Below are positions 39,326 to 51,032 of a DNA stretch of 64,000 nt, one piece after another (the stretch's first letter is position 1; every line of letters starts with the position of its first letter). This DNA is from Isoetes taiwanensis (Eukaryota; Streptophyta; Lycopodiopsida; Isoetales; Isoetaceae). Position numbers and translations under genes: made by a program. The notes under the pieces were generated by a model that was not told the origin of the DNA, did no database searches, and saw only the letters and a list, made by a program, of their open reading frames with translations. Location of the stretch: NCBI GenBank assembly GCA_021234155.1, contig JAJEKV010000005.1, positions 21,684,089 through 21,748,088 of the forward strand, in the 5' to 3' direction.

Positions 39326-40565
39326 GAACTACGGTCGAGCCGCCAAATTGGGCAAGAAGGCATAGTAGCATTCAAAATCAAGAAGACATTTTTTCTCATC
39401 TTGTGGTGCAGGTTGCATTGATGATTTAAGAAAAGAGCACCATGTGGAGGTCTTCAAGTTGTAAGCAAAAGGTGGAAGTGTTCCAAAAGTGTCGCTCTTG
39501 TACCAAGAAGAGAATATGAGCCAATCTCCCACTAATTGCACTTTGAAGTCAGTGTCATCATCAACACACCAATTGTCCCCAAATGCATTCTCCTTGGTCA
39601 AACTTGCCAAGGGATTCCACCTTCTATCTTCCACTACCAAACTCCATACTGCAAATCCCAAGTGTTCATCACACGTACCATATACCACCGGAACAATGAG
39701 GCCCATCTTGTGATGTTTGAACATGCCAAGTACGCGGACATCTGCGTACCCCATGTGTTCGTCATTGGCAAATTCAACGACATTGGAAACACTAGGAAGG
39801 GTAACATGGTACCAAGCCATGCAGGCCGCGTCATACGCTGCAACTGGGTACCCCGTCATTAGAGGATCAAAAAGGCTACATTTGAACAGCACTCTTGCAT
39901 CATCAATTACAGGCTGGTCATCATAATCAAAGCCTGGTCCAATTTGCCATATATCAAGTTGGGAATCATCTTTGTGCTCTTTGCATCGATGCTTCGAGGG
40001 CGGTACAACAAAAGACTATAGCTGCAATTTTTCACGTCATAGTCAAAAGCCATGGGAAGGTAGGCAAGACGAAAATCATCTCCAAAACAGGAGGGCGCCG
40101 GAGGCAACGTCTTCCACTGATTTGTGATAGGGTTTCCAACAATGAATGTACAACATTCTGTATCCTCTGTAAGCTTAGCACAGACCAGGCCATTGGAGGA
40201 GTAGGCCCAGAGGGGGCGCAAGGTGGTATCATAAGGGCCAAATGGCAATGACAAGACAAATACCTCTTTCTCCTTTGCTGCTTAAGACGCCAAAGTTGGG
40301 TGTGTGATGCTTTGGTTAAGTCTATATCTTCATTGGGATTCGTTGGGGCTTGAGTCCTTTCTCGCACTACACCCCAAGCATCGCCTTCTTCATCTTCAAG
40401 CAATTGACTCCAAATTGTTACAAACTGCTGAGATAAAACTAGATCATACCACGATTTGCAAACACATCGTGCCTTAAACATACTATGCAGATCAAGCTTT
40501 GCTAAGATCAAAAGCACTATATTGGTTCCCACAAAGCACTCAAGGTCTCCACATGCTTCCTCCAT
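39326..40565 (-). pseudogene. F-box protein (FBX6/UFO-like type) with two frameshifts
   Basis: F-box proteins are substrate receptors of SCF ubiquitin ligases. I chose the ATG at 40,565 (MEEACGDLECF) because the F-box follows at once: VLLILAKLDLHSMFKARCVCKSW, then YDLVLSQQFVTIWSQ. The C-terminal part has the usual NPITNQWKTLPPAP phrase and further propeller-like segments to the stop near 39,326, about 410 codons in all, normal for the family. Two small shifts break the frame: a 2-base change near 40,253-40,258 (after KQQRRKRYLS) and a single-base loss in an A-run near 39,971-39,973 (T on the plus strand). Across each shift the protein continues sensibly in the next frame, so either the gene died recently or these are assembly errors. 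No intron is needed. Confidence 0.8.
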
Positions 40566-40599
40566 CTTTAAACAAGTGCTACCTATCAATACATCCACA

Positions 40600-41478
40600 G
40601 TGGCTGTCAGTTATGCAATCTTTTTTTGACATGCGTCATTGCAAATTGTTTTTTGATATTATTATAGCTGCTACATCATTATCAGGAAAAATTATGCAAT
40701 ACAATGCAATAACTTTTTTATTGTAAAATTACTTCTTAGTGGCAAGGACAAAGGAGGAAATGCCAGTTGGTTTGCATCTCTTTTATTCAAAACAAGAACC
40801 ATAAGAGAATTCGTTTATCATCAAAGTGTTCACTAAAAAACAGACGGTAGCTTACCAAAGTCACCAAGAGTTTCTGTGAATGATCTGTTTATTGCTTCAG
40901 CCTCTTCAAGTGGGATTTTTTACATAAACATTTCTTCAAAAAGAAATGAGATGTCATCAGACAATTCTATTGCTTTTGACAGGGTTTTGTGAATTGAATG
41001 CACCTTGGGGTTGCATCATCCTCATCTTCTTGTAAGTCTTATGGTAAGGCTTCAACACGAGATGAAGAAATGTACCAAATAGATGCTAGGATAAAAATTA
41101 GAATTGTTTAAGAACCCACAAACCTCAAAATTTTGCGGCATAAGATGGAAGCAAAAGGATTCCACCACGAATGGGCTTTCCAAAAGGGTGTGTTTTTAAT
41201 GCCAGGTCTTAATGCGATCAAAGCTACCTCACCATGAATGGGCTTTCCAAAAAGGTGTGTTTTTTAAGGTAGGTCTTAATGCAATCAAAGCTACCCCAAA
41301 ATAAAAAGCTACAACTACGTCAAAATAAAAAGTTACCTGCACAAAAATCCGCTTTACGCTTATGTGAGAATATCTTGAAACAAAATGCGCCCTCGAGCTC
41401 GATCAGAGCAATCATGCCAGCTATAAACCAACATGAGAATCCTAAATTGTTCAGGAAGCTAGAAAAGCATGGTATAGA
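40600..41478. other. Intergenic, with a 67-bp tandem duplication at 41,162-41,295
   Basis: No gene is supported. GAATGGGCTTTCCAAAA followed by GGTGTGTTTTT and GGTCTTAATGC(G/A)ATCAAAGCTACC is present twice (from about 41,162 and 41,229). It may include the promoter of the minus-strand F-box gene, but no clear TATA box stands out. Confidence 0.5.
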
Positions 41479-41479
41479 A

Positions 41480-41956
41480 AACAAAAAAAAAAATACCTGT
41501 CAAAACTTTGGAAGAGCAGCCTCAATGCAAAAGTCAAAAAACATCCCTGCTCATTGCAAATGATATGTGGCAAAGCATGAGTTACTTCCCGTGCATGTGG
41601 TGCAGACAGCCAGCTGACCAACTCCACACGTATTGGCAATGTGAAGTAGTGCAGCAAATCTGGAAAAAAGGCATTAGAATGATTGAAGCCCCCCACATTC
41701 AATGAGTATGGCAGTAACAGGGGTTAAGCAAGGATGGCACTGGTGGGACCCTCAATTTCAAATGATAAATAGCCGAATTAGAAAAGCCAATATCATTTGG
41801 AACTATTGTAGAGCATATATTTTACAGGGGATCTGGAGGATTGACACCAGAAAGAAGTATCATGATCAAGAAGACACCCCGATAAACATTATACTTATTG
41901 AAATTTGGACTTACATAATTTCACTGCAGCAACAATGCATGAAAGTCCAGCCTTAA
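41480..41956 (+). pseudogene. LINE ORF2 C-terminal fragment (zf-RVT domain)
   Basis: The plus strand encodes a reverse-transcriptase zinc-binding motif in the frame at 41,508-41,705: CMWCRQPADQLHTYWQCE, with the CxxC...HxxWxC pattern, followed by VVQQIWKKGIRMIEAP. It continues in the next frame at 41,702-41,956 with WHWWDPQFQM and RAYILQGIWRIDTRKKYHD. This is the extreme C-terminus of non-LTR retrotransposon polyproteins. A small overlap or frameshift lies at about 41,702. No RT domain is visible upstream, so it is a truncated remnant, in keeping with 5'-truncated LINE insertions. Confidence 0.75.
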
Positions 41957-43254
41957 GAAATGAAGATCAAGCTTACGAGTGGACCCAACTTTGGTCTCCA
42001 ATGTTCTGCAGCATAAATACAGAGGTAAAATGGAATTGGAGCCCACCAGGATAGTTGTTACAGGAGGAATTAATTTAAGAAAATGGAAGGATTAAATCAT
42101 TGGTGATTGTTAAAAAAAATGAAAGGATTACCTCTTTGGTTGTCTTTATTACAAAGATTCTGGCCGTTTGTTCCCAAGTGGCCTGAGCAAAAAGATGGAC
42201 CTAAATGCTTCAAATGACTAGCCAGATAAAGGTGATTGAACTACTCCGATCTGCAATGGAAACAGTTAAAAAGCTAGTTGCTTGCGATTTGTGTAAACGT
42301 GAGGAGCCGACCAGTGTCAACGCCTGTCTGCTAGGCTTGGGCTGAGATAATTTTCTCCCAGTTGCTACCATTAAAGTTTGCAAAAAAGGGGATAAGTCCT
42401 TTTGATCAAAGTGCAGTACATACCTGTGCGTCTGAAAAAGCAGGCCGAAGCCCAGATGTGAACGTGGTGCGAAAAAAGTGCTGATAGACCAGATCAGAAG
42501 AGGAAAAGGAAGGAAGAAAAAAGCATGTCTTGGAGACTCTGGGCTTGCCGTGAGCTCAGCTGAACAGGGCCGGAAGATCCACATTGGCATACATTAGCAC
42601 TAAGCAGCTAATTTTGCAGCAATGTGAGCTTTGTTTTTTCTGTGTTTTTATGTTATGTTGAACTGATTTCTAGTTTGCTGTGTGTTTCAGAACATTGGAC
42701 GAAGTCTTTTGTGAATTGCATCGTGGACGAATGTGCATCTAATTATTGAATTTGGGAGCAGAGCAGAGGATATGGCATGGGATTAACCCTTCATTCTTTT
42801 CTCGGTGGCAATCACAGGAGCAAAACGCAGGAGCAATTTACAGGAGCATAGCCGGCCAAAATAGTTTTTGAAGCTGCTGATCCATTGCCACAAGCATCAG
42901 ACGTCTTTTTACAGTGGAATTGCCGGCAAGTTGAACTCGACCTAAACCCTATTTTTTTTTTGTCCTTGGATTTTACAAAAGCTACAAGATATTTTCTTGG
43001 AGCAGAGCAGTTGTGACTCCATACCCATGAAAAGTAGAAAAAAAACTTACTTATGAATAATGCGTGTCCTTTCGGTTGTGCAGTATCGTTGGTTTGGATT
43101 TCCAGCAAGGACTAACTAACAAGCCAAGGGCCCACCAATAATTGATTTACAAAATACTGTCGTGCATCCCGTTGATCATTAGTTCGCCCATATGCAATAC
43201 TAAATTGTGAAGCCAACATGAAGCATATGCATTGTTGAATAATTACTTCTATTT
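41957..43254. other. No supported gene
   Basis: There are minus-strand open stretches at 42,210-42,590 and 42,812-43,108, without recognisable motifs. I see no repeats or RNA gene in it. Confidence 0.4.
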
Positions 43255-44540
43255 ATAGTACAATAATGGATTGAATTAAATTGAATTTGTTTTTATCATC
43301 CATGAAGACCAGTAGGCCTATGGGATTCAAACAAAGAGAGAGCTCAACGGGCATATTACTGCCGAGGATTAAAAAACCCTGTCCCGAAGAGTTTTTGAGG
43401 GAAAACACCTCAGTAGAAATAAGCTTGCTGACAAACGGTACAATGATAAATATCAATTTAAGTCTTGGAGGACACAAGAGGGTGCCATGACTTCCTGGAG
43501 ATATGATCCCAGTATTCCCACTGAAGTTGTGTGTAGCATCACATGGAGCAGTCGGTCATGCAAGATCAACTCATCATAGCGCGCCCTAATAGATTCAAAT
43601 GTTGGGCAGTGCTAAAGAGTATAGCACTCGTCCTCAATAACTCCCAGCTTGCAATACTGACCCTAATAGATTCAAATGCTGGGCAGTGCTAAAGAGTATA
43701 GCACTCGTTCTCAATAACTCCCAACTGGCAATACTGATCCTCTCGTGCTTCTTGGATCCATATAGCTATCTCAATGTGAAGCCGGCGAGCACCTGTGCGA
43801 ATGGACGCAATGAATCTGTGCTTTTTTAGATGTAAATGTGTCTGCAGATACTCTTATAGACCATGCTCAAGCATGGGATTGATTTGGCTCTTGTAATGGG
43901 AGGCGAGTATACTGACCACATTCTGAAAGCATATGAGGCAATGGTCTAGCATCGTCTACTAAGAAATCGGTCCCCTGCAAAAGTATCTGATACGACACCA
44001 TGGACTTGACTCTAAGTGCCCAGGCCAGAAAAGCCTTCTGAATCTGCTCCAAATTATTCTAGGTGGCAAGTGATACCACTGGTCCACCGAGATCCTGAAC
44101 AAGTGCGAGCTTCGGGCTCCACCGAGATCCTGAACAAGTGCGAGCGCACCCAGTCATAAAGCTCGGCTTCGTAGCTATTGATCTGCATGCGTACAGAGCT
44201 TTCCAACCTATTGTCACTCGTTGCTGGATAAAAGTGTCCCAGACTATGGTAGTATGGAATTCCACTCCTAGGTACTTGTAGGTGGGCACAACAGAAAGTG
44301 TCTAGAGCATCCAATTGCTACTGCATGTCGGCCAGGATATGAGCTAGGAGATCCACAACGTCAGCATAGATGAGATGCCAGACAATATGGTGCATGAACT
44401 AAGCCCCTACACCCCCTTGCTGAATAGGCCAACCCTCTAGCTGTTCAATATATAGGTTAAACAATGTTGGAGAGAGTGGGCATCCTTGGTAGACCCCAAC
44501 GCCATTGTTTACAATTTGATCTGTTATTGGTATTAAGCAC
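43255..44540 (-). pseudogene. LINE ORF2 reverse-transcriptase to 3'-end fragment
   Basis: Read on the minus strand from about 44,520: GVYQGCPLSPTLFNLYIEQL (RT motif), then LIYADVVDLLAHILADMQ near 44,370-44,330, where the catalytic YADD is YADV. Next come YKYLGVEFHT near 44,280, EQIQKAFLAW near 44,050, and a zinc-knuckle-like C-terminus with YCQLGVIENECYTL and CPAFESIR near 43,640-43,740. The sequence ends at about 43,255 with a LINE-like tail (ATAAAAACAAATTCAATTTAATTC). Stops and frameshifts make it inactive. An 80-bp stretch of the C-terminus is duplicated in tandem (43,590-43,740). Upstream endonuclease and ORF1 are missing. Confidence 0.8.
43590..43740. repeat. Internal tandem duplication in the LINE remnant, about 75 bp
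   Basis: CCCTAATAGATTCAAATG(T/C)T followed by GGGCAGTGCTAAAGAGTATAG appears at about 43,583 and 43,662, each ending in CTCAATAACTCCCA. It duplicates the zinc-knuckle part of the LINE C-terminus. Confidence 0.9.
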
Positions 44541-44900
44541 AATTTCATTAAAATGGGAAATTTAAGTGATTCAATTAGCAAGCGAAAATCTTTTTTTGGT
44601 TCATTTTATGCCAATTTTTTAAGCAATTATGGCCATTAAGAAAAAATATGCCTCTAAAGTGTCATTTATTGAAGCCATCAAAAGACTAACCTTGCATATA
44701 AAAAGCTAAAAAAGCGTAACATCACAAAATTAGTTAAAATTTCCAAATTCATAGATTTGCAAATCAAAAATTTTGCCACAACAGGGCAAGGACTTGGAAG
44801 GGAGTACATTTACAAAAGTATTATTGTACAATTTAACATTATAATCACACAAAATTCGGGGTTAGGATCGGGATCGGGTTACGCATCGGGGATCGGGTTC
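44541..44900. repeat. Intergenic stretch ending in a GATCGGG short repeat
   Basis: AT-rich sequence without a gene to about 44,860, then short repeats of GGATCGGGTT(C/A)C (44,864-44,925) that probably belong to the 3' end of the minus-strand gene of copy B. Confidence 0.5.
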
Positions 44901-44904
44901 CACA

Positions 44905-47900
44905 TCAGGATCGGGTTCCGCGTCGCCCGGGGCCATGGCTAGAAGAAGCACCCATAGGATCTACACGAAAGCTCTCAAGCGTTGTGGCGGTGAAATTGGG
45001 ATCATTAAGCATGTCGGATCGAATTGTCGTTCTTGATCGCATCATAGTCCACATCGGGTGGAGCTTGAGGGCATCTCGTATTTGGTGGATCTCGACTTCT
45101 TGAAACAACATCACCTTTTTCTCTGTAGGAAGGCGGCTGCGATGATGCGGTCAAGCCTATCAAGAATCCCCTTAGGCACTCACCCGCTTAAGGGTCACTT
45201 TGAACACAATGCAAAATCTCTTATTCAGCAATGAAGCCGGCCAAAAGAACCACAGGAGAAGTAATCAAACACCCACGTTCTGGCGGTACCATTTTACGCG
45301 CGAGGTAGGAGCATGTAGCGGGCCCACTGGTTTCTCATGATTAAGTCCCACGGCAAGCCTTGCCGGTTGTACTGAATCTGGCATTGCGAGCTTCCTGCCA
45401 TAGCCTCGGACTCCCCCTCGCGTCTTCTTCGTTAGCCACGAGGCGGTGGCGGTTCTTGAGGATGATCGTTGAAGGGGAATTTGAGGTCAATTTCATCGAG
45501 AGGATGACTGCGGTGGCCTAAATTTTTGTGGCGTACACCAATGCATGGACCTCGAACTCACAGGGGGGGCGAATTTTTGTATTAGTCCTCATACATGCCA
45601 ATAAAAACTACGGATGCGGAATCCGGATCATCCAACTGAGATGAAATCAAGAAGTTGTGCTCACGGCCTTGCAAAGACCACTATCGAGAAAAGAATCATT
45701 TGTGGTGTTCTTTATTTGTATCAAAGAAATTAGAGAGTGGTCTTGTCCCACATTGGAGTGATGCCTCTAGTGTCGGGGCTATCAAGGATCTTTGGTGCAG
45801 GGATTGCAAACAAATTGCCCCCCTGGCTGTCGATTAAGTTCAACCCATAGCGGAAGTCTTGATTATCCTCCCTCGCAAAGGCGGCATTGCGTATATATTT
45901 TTGCCAAGGCGGTGTACGTTACCGAAAACTCCTTCCTTGGTCACGCCAACTTCAACCCACTTACTATGCGGGGTGGCCATGGAAATCGGTCATTTGTCCT
46001 CGAAGCATGCGGCGGCACTTAGATCGATGAAGGATTTAAACTTCCTCGGAAAATTATCCTTCACATATTCAAAATCTCCTTCTTCAAAGAACGATATAGA
46101 TCGTAGTGTCTTTGCCCTTGTCTTGAAGAAGTGCTTTACAATATGTCGAGAGGTGACCTTCACGTAGGTATTCCCATCCGGCACCTCACGGAACAAAATC
46201 CGGCCGATCTTCATAGTCCATACCCCTCATGCACCTCGGTAGGTCATTTGAAGTAGTCGGACTCTTTTGCCCGATTCACGGGTAATAGTCTATTCCTTAT
46301 TATCGTTAGCTTGCAAGATTTCCACAAGTTCCATAGGGACACGAATAGCTGAAAAATATCCTCGGCATGAAGGCCCTTTGGCTGAAATCTTTCGGTGCTT
46401 ACCACGCATGGTAACTTCAGCCAAAGCCCGGATACTTTTGGAAACAACAAGAAGTTAGTATTGAATGCAAATGATTATGAAATGGGCCCGTGAAACCATT
46501 TTAGTGAGGAAATGGCGCCCGCGGCGCCATTTGCTAATCTAGCGAAAATTAAAACACGATGTACCTTGTATGGTTACGGCGAGATTGCCGGCGTCGATGG
46601 ATCGGGCTTCCGCAAAGAGCATATTGTTGCCGCTTGGTGGGTTATTTTATCAATGAAAGGCTCCTTGAAGATAGTCTTGGCAGCGATATCATTGACTTCA
46701 CAAGCGAAGCTGCGGGCACTCTTGCTCATCCCACCGTGCGGACAAGACTTCGGCAATTCGATACTCATAAATCTTTGCCATTTGTTCTTGGGACCCATTT
46801 GTGCCGAGTCTTTTACATACAAGCTGGCGGCCATAACGAGAATGATTGCCATTCACTATGTAAAAGTGCATCCCCATGAGGTCATCCTCGATTTTCCAAG
46901 GATGTAGTTTCTTTGTGAAGGGGATTGAATGGAATCCGCGTCCGAGGAGTGAACAGGATGTGGATCTCTTTGAAAGGATTCCACTAAGGTCTTCACGTGC
47001 TCCATATTTCTTGGCCTAGATGTCAGATTTGCGGGGGCCCTTGATATAGAATTTGAACACGTTTATTAGTTTTATAAATGTGATGCCCGGAGGAAAAAAG
47101 ATGCGGTGGTCAATGATCTTACGTAGCTTTGTTCTCTACCGTCTTCTCCTCTTCTGGTCTTTCCACCTTAAGATTTTGCGGGCACCTCGAGCAAGTCTTT
47201 GAGCTATTCTTAAGGTTAGCTTCTTTGGCTCTGGCTTCTTAATGGGGACCCTTTTGGCGGTGTGCCCTTGAGAATCTTGGATATGTGGTGGGCTTGGAGG
47301 AACTTCACCACCACTTCGGCGGAGGACTTGGAGTCAGAGTCTCTCTCCTCTGTTTTTTTTAGGTGTTCTCTCCTTCTCGGAGGTCTCGGCTGTGCTTCTT
47401 CTTCTTTTTCCCTTCTATTGCCCTCGATTCCCTTTCTTCTCCGGTCCTTTTCTGTCCGCCTATTCTTCCTTCCGCCCCTTTCGAGTCCTTTTCCTTGTGT
47501 TTCTTGTCTTTCTTCTTCTTTCCTTCTTTTCTTTCTTTTCCTTTTCTTTCCTTTCCTTCTTCTCTTTCTTTTCCTTATCGGGATCTTCGTGATCCTTTCT
47601 CTTCACTTTCCCCTTGTCCGTGACTTTCCTTGCTCGGCTTCTGGTCAACTTCCTCGATGCGGATGAGGAGTCTTTTTAGGATCGCATTTTGCGGTGCCCT
47701 CCTTAGGTTTTGTCTTCTTCACCGCTAGCGGTTCCAGCCACGCCGTGTCCACAATGGCGGGTAGTTTCATTGGGCTAATGCCTTGACAACGAATGAAGCG
47801 AGTTCTTGACTTCGTTCAAGCGATTGCGAAGAATCATAAAACCCCTCAAGATTTCTTGTGGACCAGCGATATCGGCTTCTTCAAAAGCTGTTGTATGATG

Positions 47901-48330
47901 TGAGCCGACCTTGCTTTCTCGCCCGAACTAGCTACATTTGCGATACTAGCGGACATTATTGTGGGATCATAGAACTTCCAGTCCACATAGTAGACTATTA
48001 TTCTCTGCTGCACAGTGTCTTCACAGACCACCCTGATCCAATCTTGCTCCCGCTCTTGCTAGTCAACCTCATGTTAACCAAGATGGCGTCTCCTTTATCG
48101 GTGAGCCGAGCTCTCTTCTGCGATCTCCTTTCGAGCACTGTAGAGGTGGAGGGGCTCCGCATTATTTCCATGCACGGTTCCTATCATGTCGGCATGATAG
48201 TGCGGTCGGATTGAAATTGTGTTTACGAGCGTATACACCGCAACAAAGAAGCATCAGTAACAAAGACATCAATAACTCTGACTGAAACTAGTAGACAGAC
48301 CAGACGACCAAGCAAATGGCGCCATGGCGC
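44905..48330 (-). pseudogene. Minus-strand gene of the duplicated block (copy B), family unknown
   Basis: Pieces in order on the minus strand: a probable N-terminus near 48,250 (RVIDVFVTDASLLR); a Lys/Glu-rich basic stretch at 47,460-47,650 (DKEKKEKKERKEKEKKEKKE); a piece near 46,930-46,830 aligning with HPWKTEDDLMGMHF of copy A; PKNKWQRFMSIELPKSC at 46,574-46,852; GNTYVKVTSRHIVKHFFKT and FPRKFKSFIDLSAAACF at 45,990-46,214; VGVTKEGVFGNVHRLGKN near 45,930; and a C-terminus DPNFTATTLESFRVDPMG ending near 44,905. About 1,000 codons in all, with frameshifts or introns between pieces. I do not recognise a domain. The Lys/Glu stretch suggests a nuclear, nucleic-acid-binding or coiled linker region. 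Being divergent from the DUF7869-type gene, it may be its partner. Confidence 0.5.
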
Positions 48331-49135
48331 CATTTGCATCTGAGTTCATTGCATAAGCACATGGAAGCAGTTCGCATGCGTTTGACTCGAAGGAGATCCA
48401 ATCGGAAGCAATCCAACAATATACCAAGAACAATCTACCCAAATGTAAGATAATAGACATCAAATGGCGCGATGGCGCCATTTGCAAACAACAAGACCCT
48501 AATGTAAGACAATAGGCATCAAATGGCGCGATGGCGCCATTTGCCAACAACAAGACCATTTGCCAACAACAATACCTTAATGTAAGCTAATGAACATTAA
48601 ACGGCGCCATGACGCCATTTGTCAACCACAGGTCCCTAATGTAAGCTAATGGACATCAAATGGCGCGACGGCGCCATTTCTCAACAACAAGCCACTAGTT
48701 TGACTAGACATCAAATGGCGCGATGGCGCCATTTGCCAACAACAAGAGCCTAATGTAAGCATGGCGCCATGGCGCCATTTGTCAACAACAAGAGCCTAAT
48801 GTAAGCTAATGAACATCAAATGGCACGACGGCGCCATTTCTCAACAACAAGCCACTAGTTTAATACTAGACATCAAATGGCGCGATGGCGCCATTTGCCA
48901 ACAACAAGAGCCTAATGTAAGCTAATGGACATCAAATGGCGCGATGGCGCCATTTGTCAACAACAAGAGCCTAATGTAAGCTAATGGACATCAAATGGCG
49001 CTATGGCGCCATTTGCCAACAACAAGAGCCTAATGTAAGCTAATGGACATCAAATGGCGCCATGGCGCCATTTATCAACTGCAGGACCCAAATTCAGCAA
49101 CAAGATTCGAAATGGCGCGACGGCGCCATTTCGGC
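48300..49135. repeat. Array of GGCGCC palindromes between divergent genes (copy B)
   Basis: Eleven units start near 48,461, 48,519, 48,600, 48,655, 48,712, 48,762, 48,817, 48,875, 48,932, 48,988 and 49,045, with a mean period of about 58 bp. The core has the form AAATGGCGC-N-ATGGCGCCATTT. In the last unit it is a perfect 22-bp palindrome built on ATGGCGCCATGGCGCCAT. Spacers are conserved (CAACAACAAGAGCCTAATG, then TAAGCTAATGGACATC), and some units use CTCAACAACAAGCCACTAG. Single extra palindromes lie at about 48,315 and 49,105. The position between two divergent genes suits a shared promoter, a protein-binding array or a replication/transposition site; none of these is shown. Confidence 0.95.
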
Positions 49136-51032
49136 CAAAGGAAGCACTGCAAGTAGATGACATACCTGTGCCTTGCGGTGTACTAGCCGTTGTCTCCACA
49201 TTCCGAGTAGCTCCAGAATTGTCCACTTCCACATCGAGCGCCTTGAATTTGGCCCGGAAACTGGTGTGTAGCTTGATGGAGTGAGGCGATGAACTGTGGG
49301 GAAATGGCGCCGAAAAATACTAAAAAAGCAGGGCTTAAACAAGGCTCACAGGTATTTGGCCAGGGCGCCTTATTTAGAAGCGGGTCGGGAAGGCAGAGCG
49401 GAATCCAGAACGAAAGCGCAAATGAGGTCCTCCAGAAAAACAATGGGGCATAACTAACTTTGCCATTGGGTCGTCATTGTACCACAGCGGGCGACTAGGG
49501 CCGATGGCATCAGCGCCCATGCCCAAGCCGCCCATGCCCGCCGACGCCGATGTGGTCCAAGCGAGCATGCCGCCCATGCCCGTATGGTCCGGTCCGCCCA
49601 TGCCCGCCCAAAATTGAATTTTGAAATTCGAATATTTCCGCCCTATTTCGCCCTTAAATTTGAACATAGAATTCAAAAATCCCGCCCGTAATTTGAAAAT
49701 TTGCCACCACAAAATTTAAAATTCCCGCCCGTAAATTGAAATTTGGTTGCCACTTGTCCAAAGTCGAATGGTCCGCTTTTAAAATTGTACTTTGCATTTA
49801 AAGCTCCCTCTTTGTCGCCGTTCTCCCTCTTAAGGCGACCATGCCACGACGCAGACGTTTTCGTGCACGGTTCAGGCGCTTTCGAATCCGCCTGTTCGTT
49901 TTTTGCCCTTTCGCATAAAGCGCTTGCTTTTTCTCGGTAGCGTGGCGAAACTTTGCAAGGCACATGCGTGCTGTCAGGCGCTTTCTTCTTGGCGCTCACA
50001 GAAATCCCAGGTGATTCTTGGCGCTTTCTTCTTGGCGCTCAGTTCTCTGCGAATTCATCTGCTGGGATTAGCTTCTTTTTCCTGTTCCATCTACTGCTCG
50101 AGTACATACCACCATGGATCTATCTAATATCAAGTAAGTCCACTATTTCTGGTAGGAATTATGTTCTGGTAGGTGTATAGCGTGTTCAAATGCTGAATTT
50201 CATACTGCTAGGACACAGAAACTTGGCTTCACTTGCAGAGTTGGCATGGGGTGCCCATGTTATGCATGCCTGCTCTTATTGACACATATACAGCAATGGG
50301 AGCAAGAATGCATAACATAGGCACCTCGTGTTGATTTTGTGATGGAGCTAAGCCAAATCGCTTCATGTCACCCACTTGGATCAAATGGCGCCAGGGCGCC
50401 ATTCTATTCCAAATACCCTTAAAATGGTGTATTGGTCAATGGCGCCATAGCGCCATTTGGTTGAAAATGGTGCAAGGTTGAAATTGTGTGAATTTGGAGC
50501 TAAATGAAAGCCATGAAGCCATTTAGACTAAACGGTGCACACGCCGATCAAATGGCGCCATGGCTATTTGTTCAAATTCACACCTATCGCGGTGCCATGG
50601 GTGTGAATTTGGATCAAATGGCCATGGCCATTTGATCAAGTGTTCTCTTTTCGACCAAATGGCGCCATGGCGCCATTTAGCTCCAAAGTTAGACCAAAAG
50701 TTTGTCTTACACGTACTAAATGGCTTCACTTTTACTTGTTTATTGCTTATTTTTTCGTCTAATTCATATGTTCTAAAAGTTTAGCCTTGCTTGATTGAAA
50801 GCGGGTTCAATTTTCCCTGTATAACCTATTAAATTCGGAAGGACAATTGTTGCCCGGGGATATATTTTGAATAGAACCACTCTTCATGGGAAGGAAATAG
50901 ATCCTTCAAATGTAGCAATTGAGGTCACGAGTCCCGTGATCCCATCGGCAGAGCTTCGGTCCTAGCGGAGGCGGATAACATTGGTGAAGCGGTAGGCACA
51001 TTCATTGTGGCCTAAGAGGGATGTAAAACAAA
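49136..51032. other. Leader region of the plus-strand gene, with further palindromes
   Basis: No supported gene. Contents: GCCGCCCATGCCCGC-rich stretch (49,500-49,620), AT-rich stretch with AAATTTGAA motifs (49,610-49,760), short TTCTTGGCGCT(T/C) repeats (49,985-50,045), and a second cluster of GGCGCC palindromes (about 50,380-50,680, with cores GGCGCCAGGGCGCC, GGCGCCATAGCGCC and GGCGCCATGGCGCC). A weak TATA-like CTGTATAA is at 50,818-50,824. Minus-strand frames at 49,374-49,999 are not kept in copy A. Confidence 0.5.
50818..50824 (+). promoter_or_regulatory. Possible TATA-like box of the plus-strand gene (copy B)
   Basis: The motif TGTATAA lies about 210 bases before the ATG at 51,033. In copy A the same position is TATATAA. 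This is positional evidence only. Confidence 0.25.

Noticed and set aside
48455-49080. Palindrome array as a CRISPR array
   Set aside because: The setting is eukaryotic, spacers are themselves repeated rather than unique, and there are no cas genes.
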